A DNA stretch of 64,000 nt, taken from positions 9,613 to 73,612 of the forward strand of contig CAJUMB010000010.1 of assembly GCA_910587105.1 (NCBI GenBank). Direction: 5' to 3'. This DNA comes from an uncultured Lachnospiraceae bacterium. Lineage in GTDB: Bacteria; Bacillota; Clostridia; Lachnospirales; Lachnospiraceae. Below, in pieces: positions 21,887-30,491 of this stretch; the stretch's first letter is position 1, and every line of letters starts with the position of its first letter. Below the pieces are notes generated by a model. It was not told the DNA's origin. It saw only the letters and a program-made list of their open reading frames with translations, and did not search any database. Position numbers and translations under genes: made by a program.

Positions 21887-23503
21887 ATGGGGAATGTATT
21901 GGACAATATCATTGGATTTATTTCCCCGGCGGCGGGGGCAAAGCGGGAGGCCTGGCGCCGGCATCTGGATGAGCAGCGCAGCTATGACGCAGGCAGTTAT
22001 GACCGCCTCAACGCAGGATGGATTGCCTATAACCAGTCTGCAGAACAGACAGACCGCTACAGCCGCGATACCGTAAGGGCCAGAGCGCGGGATCTGGAGC
22101 GCAACAGTGACATGGCCAATAGTGTGATCGGAGCGTACAAGCGTAATGTAGTGGGGCTTGGCTGGACGCTTCAGGCACGGACTCCCAGCGAAAGCCTGAA
22201 CAGAAAAATCGAAGAGGCATGGACACAGTGGTGCAAGCGGAAAAATTGTGATGTGACGGAGACGCAGAGTTTTAACCAGATGATGCGGATGGCGGTGAAG
22301 CGAAAAAAAGTAGACGGAGGAATTCTGTTTAAAAAATGCTACACCAGCGGCGGACTTGTGCCGTTTAAACTGCAGGCGTTGGAAGTTGATGAGCTGGATA
22401 TTGGACGTGCGGCTCCCCGTGATTCCAGGTGTCGCGTCATCGGTGGGATTGAGCTGAATACGTATAACAAGGCCGTCGGGTATTGGATTCAACAGTACAG
22501 CATAGATGGATTCGGCCAGATGGAACCAGTATATGTGCCGGCAAAGGATATCATTTACTATTTTACAAAAGACCGCCCTTCTCAGATCCGGGAAATGAGC
22601 GACCTTGCGCCTGCAATTACAAGGGTGCGGGATGCAAATGAATTTATGACCGCAGTTTCCGTGAAAGAACGGATAGCTGCCTGTCTTGCGGTTTTTATTA
22701 AAAAGATCACTCCTTCCTCCGGGAATTTCGGCAGCTTTCGGGGAATGGGGCCGCAGGATGCCAAAGTCAGCGGAGATTATGAGGGGAAGAAAATCAGTCC
22801 CGGCATGATCAAAGAGCTGAATGCGGGTGATGAAATCCAGGTCGTAAACCCCACCGGGCAGGCAACGGATGCCGCCAGCTATATCAAGCTGCAGCAGCGT
22901 CTCATCGGGGCAGGCCAGGGGCTGTCTTATGAAGCCACCAGCCGGGATATGAGCCAGAGCAACTATTCCAGTGCCCGTCAGGGAATTATTGAGGATGAGC
23001 AAACCTACATAGAAGACGTGGAGCTTTTGCAGGAAGTAGTGATGGATGAGGTCTACGAGACTTTTATCATTTCTGGTGTTTTATCCGGCCTTTTTGATGT
23101 TCCCCAATTTTGGGAGGATAAGCAAAAATATCTGAAACATGAATGGGTAGCAGCGCCGAAGAAGTGGATTGACCCGCTTAAAGAAGCGAATGCCACAAAG
23201 ATTGCTTTGCAGACCGGGCAGAAGACCTTCCAACAGATTGCGGCGGAAAATGGAAAGGACTGGAAAGATCAGATCGATGAGACAGTTGCAGTATTGGAAT
23301 ATGCAAGGAAAAAAGGGGTAGAGTTAGGGGGTGTTATATTTGACAGGACAGAGGCAGAGCTCACGCCTGCGAACAAAAAAGAGCCGGAGTCTCCGGCAGT
23401 GTCCATCGTACCTGCAGGTCAGGAAGATGGGGACGGACAGTCCGGCGCAGGATCAGTCAGCGGGGAAGGACAACAGGGGGAAGGATCAGGTACGAGCGTT
23501 TAG
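21887..23503 (+). CDS. Portal protein, lambda gpB family
   Basis: 538 residues. The order YDRLNAGW, RARDLERNSDMANSVIGAYKRNVVG, YEATSRDMSQSNYSSARQGIIED is diagnostic of lambda-type portals. It forms the dodecameric ring through which DNA passes. The ATG at 21887 is 6 nt from AGGAG (21881 would have zero spacing). The C-terminal 30 residues are Gly/Ser/Glu-rich and overlap the protease gene in another frame. Confidence 0.93.
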   Translation: MGNVLDNIIGFISPAAGAKREAWRRHLDEQRSYDAGSYDRLNAGWIAYNQSAEQTDRYSRDTVRARARDLERNSDMANSVIGAYKRNVVGLGWTLQARTPSESLNRKIEEAWTQWCKRKNCDVTETQSFNQMMRMAVKRKKVDGGILFKKCYTSGGLVPFKLQALEVDELDIGRAAPRDSRCRVIGGIELNTYNKAVGYWIQQYSIDGFGQMEPVYVPAKDIIYYFTKDRPSQIREMSDLAPAITRVRDANEFMTAVSVKERIAACLAVFIKKITPSSGNFGSFRGMGPQDAKVSGDYEGKKISPGMIKELNAGDEIQVVNPTGQATDAASYIKLQQRLIGAGQGLSYEATSRDMSQSNYSSARQGIIEDEQTYIEDVELLQEVVMDEVYETFIISGVLSGLFDVPQFWEDKQKYLKHEWVAAPKKWIDPLKEANATKIALQTGQKTFQQIAAENGKDWKDQIDETVAVLEYARKKGVELGGVIFDRTEAELTPANKKEPESPAVSIVPAGQEDGDGQSGAGSVSGEGQQGEGSGTSV

Positions 23504-24074
23504 TGATGCGGACATACGGGCCATGGAAGGGGAGGGAAATGAGCGGAAGTTCATCTTATCATTTTCCAGCGAGGAACCTTATGAACGTTTCTGGGGCCGG
23601 GAGATCCTGGATCACAGCCCCGATGCGGTAGACCTGACCCGGCTGGGCTCCATCGGCGTACTCCTGTATAACCACAACCGGGACGCAGTGCTGGGGAAAA
23701 TAGAACGTGTCTGGCTGGAGGGGCAGCGCGGCATGGCGGAGGTCGAGTTTGATACTGATGAGGCCTCCGAAGTGATCTTCCAGAAAGTCAAGAGCGGGAC
23801 GCTCAAAGGGGTGTCCGTCGGGTACAGGATAAACGTGATCGAAGAGGTGAAAGCAGGTGCAGTATCCACCGATGGACGTTTTGCAGGTCCCTGCGATGTT
23901 GCCAGGAAATGGATGCCTTATGAGATTAGCATTGTGAGTGTACCTGCAGATGCTACGGTGGGGGTCGGTCGCGTACTGGGAGGGCGGGATTCTCCGGAAC
24001 CATCGGGGACGCTTACATATTTCGAGGCGCAGTTACAGTTAAATTATAACAAGAGTCAGGAGGTAGACATATGA
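23427..24074 (+). CDS. Prohead protease (HK97/U35 family)
   Basis: 215 residues from the ATG at 23427; the frame continues upstream inside the portal gene, so the start is uncertain. The core FSSEEPYERFWGREIL ... GVLLYNHNRDAVLGKI ... LKGVSVGYRI ... WMPYEISIVSVPADATVGVGR is typical, with the His in YNHN and Ser in GVSVGY as likely catalytic residues. It trims the capsid precursor. It overlaps the capsid gene by 4 nt. Confidence 0.88.
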   Translation: MGTDSPAQDQSAGKDNRGKDQVRAFSDADIRAMEGEGNERKFILSFSSEEPYERFWGREILDHSPDAVDLTRLGSIGVLLYNHNRDAVLGKIERVWLEGQRGMAEVEFDTDEASEVIFQKVKSGTLKGVSVGYRINVIEEVKAGAVSTDGRFAGPCDVARKWMPYEISIVSVPADATVGVGRVLGGRDSPEPSGTLTYFEAQLQLNYNKSQEVDI

Positions 24075-25648
24075 CACCGAAACAGAGGCGGGAAGCCGCA
24101 ATGCTAAAGCAGCAGGCCATCGTAAACGCCGCCAAGGCAGAGGGCAGCCGGGCGCTGACAGCAGAAGAACAGGCAGAATTTGAAACTTACCAGCGGGAAA
24201 TTGAAGAGGCAAATGCAGAGATTGAAGCACTGGAGAGAGGACTTGCCGGAGGTACCGGAGCTCCTGCAGCACCTCCGGCAGCGAATCCCCAGCAGACACC
24301 GCCCCCAGCAACAGCACTGCAGACAGTACCTGCAGAGGGACAGCGGAGTGCAACCGAGGCAGAACGCAACCGGGTAACGGAGATTATGGCACTTTGCCGG
24401 GACTTCGACGTGGATCCGGCGGAGCATATCCGCAACGGTTCCAGTCTGGATCAGGTGCGCAGTGCCATTCTGGATGGCATGAGACAGACGGGCGTTCCAG
24501 TGAGCGTGCAGGTTACCAGGGATGAGGGCGACACTTTCCGGGAGCGCGCATCGGATGCTCTTATGATGCGGGCGGGGCTTTCCGTGGAAAATCCTGTGGA
24601 AGGGGCAGGTGAACTGCGCGCCATGAGTCTCCGGGATCTCGGTATCGAGTGCCTGGGGAGGGATGGGCGTGATACCATGTCCCTTCTCCGGATGCAGCCG
24701 GATGAGATGTACGCGGAGCTCTGCCGTCAGTTTTATAATCCTACAGCGGCTTTTCCTGCAATCCTGGATAATACCATCAGAAAGAGCATTGTCCAGCTTT
24801 ATAATGAGGTGCCCACGACTTTCCAGGCGTGGACTACAAAGGGCAGCCTGAAAGACTTTAAGATTACAGTTGACCACGAATATGTAATCGGAGGGATGGG
24901 CGATTTCCTTCTGGTGCCGGAAAACGGAGAGCTGAAACCCATGATCCCGAAAACGGAACTGCTGCCCAGCCGCAAGCTTGACACCTATGGGCGGACGTTT
25001 TCCATGACCCGCCAGGCATTTATCAACGATGACATCGGATTTTTGACCCGTGTTCCAGGGCTTTACGCGGCATCGGCAAAGAAAACCATTGATAAGGCGG
25101 TTTACGGCGTGATTTATGACAACAAAGAGATTTTTGACAAGACCAGCCTTTTCCATAAGAACCATAAGAACCTGATGACAAAGGGCAGCAAGCCCACCCA
25201 GGCATCCATCCAGGCCATGATCCTCATGATGCAGCACCAGAGGGATCAGTTCGGGGAGGCCATCTACATTACGCCCCAGCACATCATTGTGCCCGTGGGC
25301 TACGAATTTGACCTTGCGGTGATCCTGCACAGCGCCCAGGCGGTGGGAAGCAATAACAATGACGTCAACCCGCTGTGCAACTACCCCATCAACATCATCC
25401 AGACACCGGTCCTTAACGCTATGGCTGGGGATAATGCGGTGCCATGGTTTATGACGGCCAATGCCGCAAGTGCACTGGGCATCCAGGTAGACTACCTGAA
25501 CGGACAGGAAACCCCCACCGTAAGGAGGATGGAGACGCCGGGCGTATTAGGATTCCAGTGGGATATTTATCTTGACTGGGGAGTCGCTGTAAGGGATTTC
25601 CGTGGAATCGCAAAAAATCCTGGAGAGAAAATTGAAGCAGCGGCATAA
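24071..25648 (+). CDS. Major capsid protein with N-terminal scaffold-like region
   Basis: 525 residues. The first about 130 residues are helical, Ala/Glu/Gln-rich with a Pro-rich patch, resembling a scaffolding or delta domain removed by the upstream protease. The remainder has a Mu gpT / HK97-like capsid pattern (FHKNHKNLMTKG, DRFGEAIYITPQ-like segment, NPLCNYPINIIQTP, ETPGVLGFQWDIYLDWGVAVRDFRG). Confidence 0.88.
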   Translation: MTPKQRREAAMLKQQAIVNAAKAEGSRALTAEEQAEFETYQREIEEANAEIEALERGLAGGTGAPAAPPAANPQQTPPPATALQTVPAEGQRSATEAERNRVTEIMALCRDFDVDPAEHIRNGSSLDQVRSAILDGMRQTGVPVSVQVTRDEGDTFRERASDALMMRAGLSVENPVEGAGELRAMSLRDLGIECLGRDGRDTMSLLRMQPDEMYAELCRQFYNPTAAFPAILDNTIRKSIVQLYNEVPTTFQAWTTKGSLKDFKITVDHEYVIGGMGDFLLVPENGELKPMIPKTELLPSRKLDTYGRTFSMTRQAFINDDIGFLTRVPGLYAASAKKTIDKAVYGVIYDNKEIFDKTSLFHKNHKNLMTKGSKPTQASIQAMILMMQHQRDQFGEAIYITPQHIIVPVGYEFDLAVILHSAQAVGSNNNDVNPLCNYPINIIQTPVLNAMAGDNAVPWFMTANAASALGIQVDYLNGQETPTVRRMETPGVLGFQWDIYLDWGVAVRDFRGIAKNPGEKIEAAA

Positions 25649-25658
25649 GGAAAGGGGG

Positions 25659-26042
25659 ATGAAAGCCATGGGTAAAGCTGCATATTGGCAGAGAGGGGAA
25701 ACCATCGACTATATCAATAAGACAGAAGAAACGATTGAAGCAGGTTCGGTGGTATCTTTCGGGAAACGTATTGGAATAACAGGTACAGATATTGCACCGG
25801 GAGAAACAGGAAGTCTCCATGTAGAAGGAGTGTTTGAAGTCACGAAAAGCGGAGGCGCTATTGAGGCCGGGGATGAGGTGTATCTTGATGTAGCGGCTAT
25901 GCTGGCCAGGATGGACGCGGTTGCCATTCCATCCACGAATGGTATATTCAACTCCACGGTACAGAATGGCATCCGTGCTGGGTATGCGGTGCAGGACGCA
26001 GATGCGGATGCGGAAACAGTATTTGTAAAAATCAACGCATGA
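25659..26042 (+). CDS. DUF2190-type capsid cement/decoration protein
   Basis: 127 residues (AYWQRGETIDYINKTEETIEAG ... GRIGITGTDIAPGETG-like), matching the DUF2190 family of phage capsid decoration proteins. AAAGGGGG precedes the ATG at 25659. Its position right after the capsid supports the call. Confidence 0.82.
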   Translation: MKAMGKAAYWQRGETIDYINKTEETIEAGSVVSFGKRIGITGTDIAPGETGSLHVEGVFEVTKSGGAIEAGDEVYLDVAAMLARMDAVAIPSTNGIFNSTVQNGIRAGYAVQDADADAETVFVKINA

Positions 26043-26212
26043 TGCCCAAAATAATCGAGAAAGCACGTCAAGTTTCTGCCCCGGTCGGGCTTACGGGTAC
26101 CGCATACCCGTCTGCTGGCTCGGGCATGGATTTGATCGGAAAGCCGCCGCCCAGGAGCCTGCGGGGCGCGCGGCCGGAACCATCCAAAGGAAGGAGAAAA
26201 TCCCATGCATAA
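26042..26212 (+). CDS. Small basic Pro/Arg-rich protein in head operon
   Basis: 56 residues (MPKIIEKARQVSAPVGLTGT onward). The ATG overlaps the stop of the cement gene (TGATG) and the frame ends 8 nt into the next gene, filling a gap that would otherwise be non-coding. The C-terminus is strongly basic. Function unknown, possibly head completion. Confidence 0.5.
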   Translation: MPKIIEKARQVSAPVGLTGTAYPSAGSGMDLIGKPPPRSLRGARPEPSKGRRKSHA

Positions 26213-26558
26213 GAAAATGACTTTTAAAGAGCTGTTGAAACAGGATGTAAATGCCATGTTTCTCAACCCAGAAGAATTTGGTGAGACACATGTTGTCAAT
26301 GGCCAGGAGATGGTGATCATCATTGACAATAATGAGCAGATTGAACGGGAGAAACGTGTTGGACAGTCTGTGGGCGGTATTTATGCGAATCAGAAACTGA
26401 TATATGTGGCGGCGGCTGATTTCAGGGAACTTCCTAAGCAGGGTTCCAAGATGATGTTGGACGGAGAGGTATATCTGGTAGATGACGCCATCGTTGAAGG
26501 AGATATGTATTCGATCACGATCAGCGCTAATCGGGGGCAGGGGAAGAAACAGAGATGA
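26205..26558 (+). CDS. Head-tail joining protein (gpFII-like position)
   Basis: 117 residues, beta-rich (YVAAADFRELPKQGSKMMLDGEVYLVDDAIVEGDMYSITI). This is the pattern and place of lambda gpFII-like head-tail connectors. AAAGGAAGGAGAAAATC precedes it. It overlaps the next gene by 4 nt. Confidence 0.7.
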   Translation: MHKKMTFKELLKQDVNAMFLNPEEFGETHVVNGQEMVIIIDNNEQIEREKRVGQSVGGIYANQKLIYVAAADFRELPKQGSKMMLDGEVYLVDDAIVEGDMYSITISANRGQGKKQR

Positions 26559-27145
26559 TTAAGTATGAGCTGAGCCAGTCAGACCTGCGGTATGTCCAGC
26601 GGAAACTGAAAGAAAATAAAGAAAAAGCTCCAAGAGTGATAAAAAATGCGGTCAATCATACAGCAAAACAGGCGCGGAAAGAGCTGGCCGGGGGAGTACA
26701 GGCCGCCTATGCAGTAAAATCCGGCGGATTCAATTCGCGAGTAAAAATCCAGAATGCGACAACACGCCGGCTTTATGCCGTAATCCGGATAAAAGGCAGG
26801 ACGCTTACTATTGGCCGTTTCCATACTACCACACCGAAAAAAGGGGCTAAGGCAGATATCATAAAAAAGGGACTGAAAGAGCTGAAACGTCCGCTTCCCG
26901 AAAAAAAGGAAAAAGGGGAAGATGAAGGTGAAGAAAAATATGCCAGTGCGTTTAAGCGCAAAGGGTTGATTATGCAGAGAAAAACCGGGGACCGGTATCC
27001 GCTTAAAGTCCTGCGTGCGGTATCCGCACCAAAAATGTTTGAAAAAGTCTATGAAGGCGATCGAGGTGTTAAGGGAGCATTAAACCCTGTAATTAAAAAG
27101 ACACTGCATAGTGAGATCAGGAAGGAAATCAAAAAAATAATATGA
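26555..27145 (+). CDS. Minor tail protein Z-like (tail completion)
   Basis: 196 residues, very basic. RVIKNAVNHTAKQARKEL and FNSRVKIQNATTRRLYAVIRIKGR fit the GpZ minor tail / tail terminator family. A Lys/Glu low-complexity patch lies near residues 110-130. Confidence 0.75.
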   Translation: MIKYELSQSDLRYVQRKLKENKEKAPRVIKNAVNHTAKQARKELAGGVQAAYAVKSGGFNSRVKIQNATTRRLYAVIRIKGRTLTIGRFHTTTPKKGAKADIIKKGLKELKRPLPEKKEKGEDEGEEKYASAFKRKGLIMQRKTGDRYPLKVLRAVSAPKMFEKVYEGDRGVKGALNPVIKKTLHSEIRKEIKKII

Positions 27146-27155
27146 GGATTATAGA

Positions 27156-27632
27156 ATGACAATATTGGATCTGCAAGATGAGCTGGCACAGGAAGTCGGA
27201 TTGATATTAAAAGATATTGTGACCACAGATGCATCAGGGGAAAAAGTGCAGGGCGTGACTGTTCATAAACAACAGCTGCCAGTTATTTTATCGAATGAAG
27301 CGGATGCAGATGATTTGTTTCCCTATGCATTGGTTGAAGTGTACTACGGCAGTACAGAACATGATGAGACTCCATGGACGGTAAGTACAGAAATACAGGT
27401 GGCTGTGTGCGATAAGGATGTGTCAAACCAGGGGCATCAGCATGTCGCCGTTATGTGCCAGCGTATCATAAACCGGTTTTGCGAAGAGCCTCTTCTGGCG
27501 CAGAAATACAGGGCACAGCCTGAAATTGAGTGGGCGGTGCAAAGTGAAGATTCGTACCCCTATTTTTTCGGATTTGTCCGGATAAAATTCAGTGTACCTA
27601 AAATTGGAAGGAGGATACCTGATTATGACTAA
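27156..27632 (+). CDS. Tail completion / terminator-like protein
   Basis: 158 residues, with FPYALVEVYYGSTEHDETPWTVSTEIQVAVCDKD and a C-terminal YFFGFVRIKFSVPKI. Its place between the Z-like gene and the sheath fits a tail terminator. The family name is inferred from context. Confidence 0.65.
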   Translation: MTILDLQDELAQEVGLILKDIVTTDASGEKVQGVTVHKQQLPVILSNEADADDLFPYALVEVYYGSTEHDETPWTVSTEIQVAVCDKDVSNQGHQHVAVMCQRIINRFCEEPLLAQKYRAQPEIEWAVQSEDSYPYFFGFVRIKFSVPKIGRRIPDYD

Positions 27633-27969
27633 CGATAAAAGCAATAAAAATGAGACAGAGGTTTTTCCGGCAGAGACCGCAGGTACGACGGCGGCTGTAC
27701 CAAAAGCCATAAAGAAAAGGGTGGAAAAGAAAGAACCTTTGATGTATGTGGGGCCTACAGCGCCGGATATCGGGATACAGAACCGGGTGTATACAAAAAT
27801 TCCAGACAGCGCGGAAAAATTGTCTGAAAGAATCCCTGAAATCAGGCTGCTTTTTATCCCTGTAAAGCATTACCCGATCGCCAACCGGATGCTGAGAGAA
27901 GGCGGCGGCTACATCTATAGTGCGTATCTGAAAGCCGCGGAAATGAGAAAAGGAGAATCTAAAATATGA
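27625..27969 (+). CDS. Small structural protein upstream of sheath
   Basis: 114 residues from the ATG at 27625 after AAGGAGGATACC. A low-complexity, Lys-rich N-terminus is followed by MYVGPTAPDIGIQNRVYTKIP, a pattern seen in small proteins before sheath genes of contractile Clostridia phages. It overlaps the sheath start by 4 nt. Confidence 0.65.
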   Translation: MTNDKSNKNETEVFPAETAGTTAAVPKAIKKRVEKKEPLMYVGPTAPDIGIQNRVYTKIPDSAEKLSERIPEIRLLFIPVKHYPIANRMLREGGGYIYSAYLKAAEMRKGESKI

Positions 27970-29420
27970 CCAGACACGGAATATTTATCATTGAAGAGGC
28001 AACAGCCCTGACTGTGCCGGTTACCGGCTATAGTGCCGTACAGGTGGTAATCGGTACAGCACCTGTAAATATGCTGGATGACCCGGCGGGAGCCGTGAAT
28101 ATCCCGATAATGGCATCAAAAGCGGCTGAGGCAATGGAAAAACTGGGGTACTGCACGGACTTTAAAAAGTATACGCTCTGTCAGACTATGCATGTAACCA
28201 GCAATATCTATCAGGTGGCCCCGGTAATTTATATCAATGTCCTTAATCCTGAGAAGCACAAAAAAACATTAGATACAGCTGAGGTTACTGTGGATTCCCT
28301 CCGGGCAGTTGTGGAAACTGCTGGCGTTCTGCGGGATGGATTGACTGTATCGGCATCAGGGGAAGCGCTGGAGCTGTTAAAAGACTATACGTTAAGCTAT
28401 GATATCAACGGGTATCTGGTTATCAGCCTGGTAGCTGGCGGAGCAGGCGCTGGGGCGGACAAACTCACTGTAGCCGGGAATGTTCTTGATCCGGATGCGG
28501 TAACAAAAGAGGACATCATCGGTGCATATGATCCAGAAACAGGAAAAGAAACAGGCATGGAGCTGATCCGGCAGGTATATCCTAAATTCGGAATTGTGCC
28601 AAGCGTTGCTCTTTCACCAGGCTATTCCCAAATTCCTGAAGTTGGAATTGCATTGTCTGCGAAAATGGCCAATATAAACGGCGTATTCAAAGGCATCGCC
28701 CTATTAGACTTAGATACCGAAAAAGCCCGTAAATATACGGACTGCAAAGACGTGAAAGAAAACAGCGGGTTTACATCTGAATTCTGTTATCCTCTCTGGC
28801 CGTCATTCAAGGCAGGAGAGCTGATATTTGCGGCATCTGCTGTTGTTGGGGCGCTGTTGACCTATGTGGACGCGTCAAACGATGATGTGCCCAGCATATC
28901 GCCCTCCAACAAGATCATGGGAGTAACGGGAACCTGTCTTGCAGATGGAACAGAGATTATTATGGATCAAGACCAGGCAAGTGCGGTGAATATGTACGGT
29001 GTTGCTACAGCATTTAATTCCAATGGATGGCGCTTATGGGGAAATTATACGGGCGCATTTCCAGCAGTCACGGATGCAAAATATATGTGGCTTCCAGTCC
29101 GGCGGATGTTTAACTGGCAGGGTAATACGTTTATTCAGACGTACATCTCAAAAGCTGATGATCCGATGAATCCTATTTTGATAGAGAACATCGTGGATTC
29201 GGAAAATATCCGGTGTGCGGCATATGCGCCTGATAAGTGGGCGGGAGCATCTATCGAGTATACTGCTGAGGATAATCCGGTTACGGATATTCTGGCCGGG
29301 AAAATGACATTCCGGCAGCACATTGCCCCATATACGCCAGCCCAGGAGATCACAAATAGATTAAGCTACGATGTATCCATGCTGAAAACGGCATTAACTG
29401 GAGAAAGCGGAGGTGAATAA
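27966..29420 (+). CDS. Contractile tail sheath protein
   Basis: 484 residues, with MTRHGIFIIEEATALTVPV at the N-terminus and KYMWLPVRRMFNWQGNTFIQTY ... IRCAAYAPDKWAGASIEYTAEDNPVTDILAGKMTF in the C-terminal half, the P2 FI-like sheath layout. It polymerises around the tail tube and contracts on infection. This gene identifies the phage as a myovirus type. Confidence 0.93.
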   Translation: MTRHGIFIIEEATALTVPVTGYSAVQVVIGTAPVNMLDDPAGAVNIPIMASKAAEAMEKLGYCTDFKKYTLCQTMHVTSNIYQVAPVIYINVLNPEKHKKTLDTAEVTVDSLRAVVETAGVLRDGLTVSASGEALELLKDYTLSYDINGYLVISLVAGGAGAGADKLTVAGNVLDPDAVTKEDIIGAYDPETGKETGMELIRQVYPKFGIVPSVALSPGYSQIPEVGIALSAKMANINGVFKGIALLDLDTEKARKYTDCKDVKENSGFTSEFCYPLWPSFKAGELIFAASAVVGALLTYVDASNDDVPSISPSNKIMGVTGTCLADGTEIIMDQDQASAVNMYGVATAFNSNGWRLWGNYTGAFPAVTDAKYMWLPVRRMFNWQGNTFIQTYISKADDPMNPILIENIVDSENIRCAAYAPDKWAGASIEYTAEDNPVTDILAGKMTFRQHIAPYTPAQEITNRLSYDVSMLKTALTGESGGE

Positions 29421-29422
29421 AG

Positions 29423-29956
29423 ATGTCAGCATCAAATGTTCTTATCCCTGAATTAGTAAACCATTATAACGTTTACAATGATAAATCCAAGAAATTGGTA
29501 GGGATATCAGGGGAAGTCAATCTTGGAGAATTAAAAAGCATGGTGGACACAGTGGAAGGCGCAGGAATGCTGGGGGAGTACGAAGCTCCGGCAACCGGAC
29601 AGTATTCCTCGCTTAAAATCAAGATTCCCTTTGCGATTTTATATGGGCAGATTTTTGAATTGATGGACACCACCGAGGCACTTCAGCTGACGCTAAGGGG
29701 CTCCCTTCAGGGCATTGACCAAAAGACTTTCAAGGTTGATACCTATCCCGTCAAAATCGTGGTGAGGGGCCGTGTGACAAACGCCAGCCTGGGCAAGATG
29801 GTCAAGGCGAAAAAGGGTGAACCTGAGCTTGAACTGGAAGTGATATATCTCAAAATCATGATAGATGGAGAAGAAACGCTTGAACTTGATAAACTCAACT
29901 TCCGATTCTTGTTAAATGGAGAAGACATGATGGCTAAGATTCGCAGCCAGATTTAG
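29423..29956 (+). CDS. Major tail tube protein (P2 FII-like)
   Basis: 177 residues, with NVLIPELVNHYNVYNDKSKKLVGISGEVNLGEL at the start and a beta-rich core. It lies immediately after the sheath, in P2 order. Confidence 0.9.
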   Translation: MSASNVLIPELVNHYNVYNDKSKKLVGISGEVNLGELKSMVDTVEGAGMLGEYEAPATGQYSSLKIKIPFAILYGQIFELMDTTEALQLTLRGSLQGIDQKTFKVDTYPVKIVVRGRVTNASLGKMVKAKKGEPELELEVIYLKIMIDGEETLELDKLNFRFLLNGEDMMAKIRSQI

Positions 29957-29970
29957 AAAGGAGAAGGAAT

Positions 29971-30339
29971 ATGGAACAGAATCATGCAAAAGTAAAAGAA
30001 ATCGTTGAGGTAAAATCCGGCAAAGTGGAAGTGACACTGGATGAAGAAAATATTCTGGAGTTTACTAAAACCTATGAATTTGAAGGAGAAAAAATTTCTA
30101 CTCTTGATTTATCGGGATTGAAGGACCTTACTGCAGAAACCATGATCCGGGCAGGAAATATTATGGCGCAGGCTGGGACAGCCGCTGTTGTGCCTGAGAA
30201 CAACCTGCATTATGCGCTGATTATCGCGGCAGACGCAACAGGGATGCCGATTGAATTTTTTAAAAAATTAAATCTCAGAGATGCCATTCAGGTAAAAACC
30301 CGGGTTACCCGGGTTTTTTACGGCTTGGAATCAAACTGA
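29971..30339 (+). CDS. Tail assembly chaperone (gpE-like)
   Basis: 122 residues (TLDEENILEFTKTYEFEGEKISTLDLSGLKDLTAETMIRAG). In P2-like phages this gene is translated as a short form and, by frameshift, as a longer form that helps load tube protein on the tape measure. A run of six T at 30314-30319 followed by an open -1 frame to 30473 indicates the same arrangement. AAAGGAGAAGG precedes the ATG. Confidence 0.88.
   Translation: MEQNHAKVKEIVEVKSGKVEVTLDEENILEFTKTYEFEGEKISTLDLSGLKDLTAETMIRAGNIMAQAGTAAVVPENNLHYALIIAADATGMPIEFFKKLNLRDAIQVKTRVTRVFYGLESN
30294..30319 (+). other. Hairpin and T6 slippery site for -1 frameshift
   Basis: AAAAACCCGGG (30294-30304) pairs perfectly with CCCGGGTTTTT (30308-30318) with a TTA loop. 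The T run (30314-30319) in the 3' arm is the likely slip site (codons GTT TTT TAC). The same element has the shape of an intrinsic terminator inside a coding sequence. Confidence 0.65.
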
Positions 30340-30473
30340 GTGATGCGGGGAAAATCAGGAAGCTGTGCATGGCCTTAGCTTCCCGCATCGGAAATTATGG
30401 ATATATTGTGACGCAGCCTGTTTATGAAGTGCTGAACATGTGTAAAGCCTGGAAAGAGCTGCAGGAGGAGTAG
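30318..30473 (+). CDS. Frameshift extension of the tail chaperone (gpE'-like)
   Basis: The -1 frame entered at TTA 30318 reads LRLGIKLSDAGKIRKLCMAL and on to WKELQEE before TAG at 30471, 51 codons with no independent start of its own at the right place. The CMALASRIGNYGYIVTQPVYEV sequence is typical of the E' region. It is made as a fusion to the 29971 gene. Confidence 0.75.
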   Translation, partial: LRLGIKLSDAGKIRKLCMALASRIGNYGYIVTQPVYEVLNMCKAWKELQEE

Positions 30474-30491
30474 GAAGGAGGCGGGGAGGCC

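Noticed and set aside
21773..23002. Minus-strand ORF of 409 codons opposite the portal gene
   Set aside because: It is the complement of a strongly conserved portal gene; composition is unlike a real protein and no start signal is seen.
24104..25330. Minus-strand ORF of 408 codons opposite the capsid gene
   Set aside because: Shadow of the capsid reading frame; no ribosome site or family motif.
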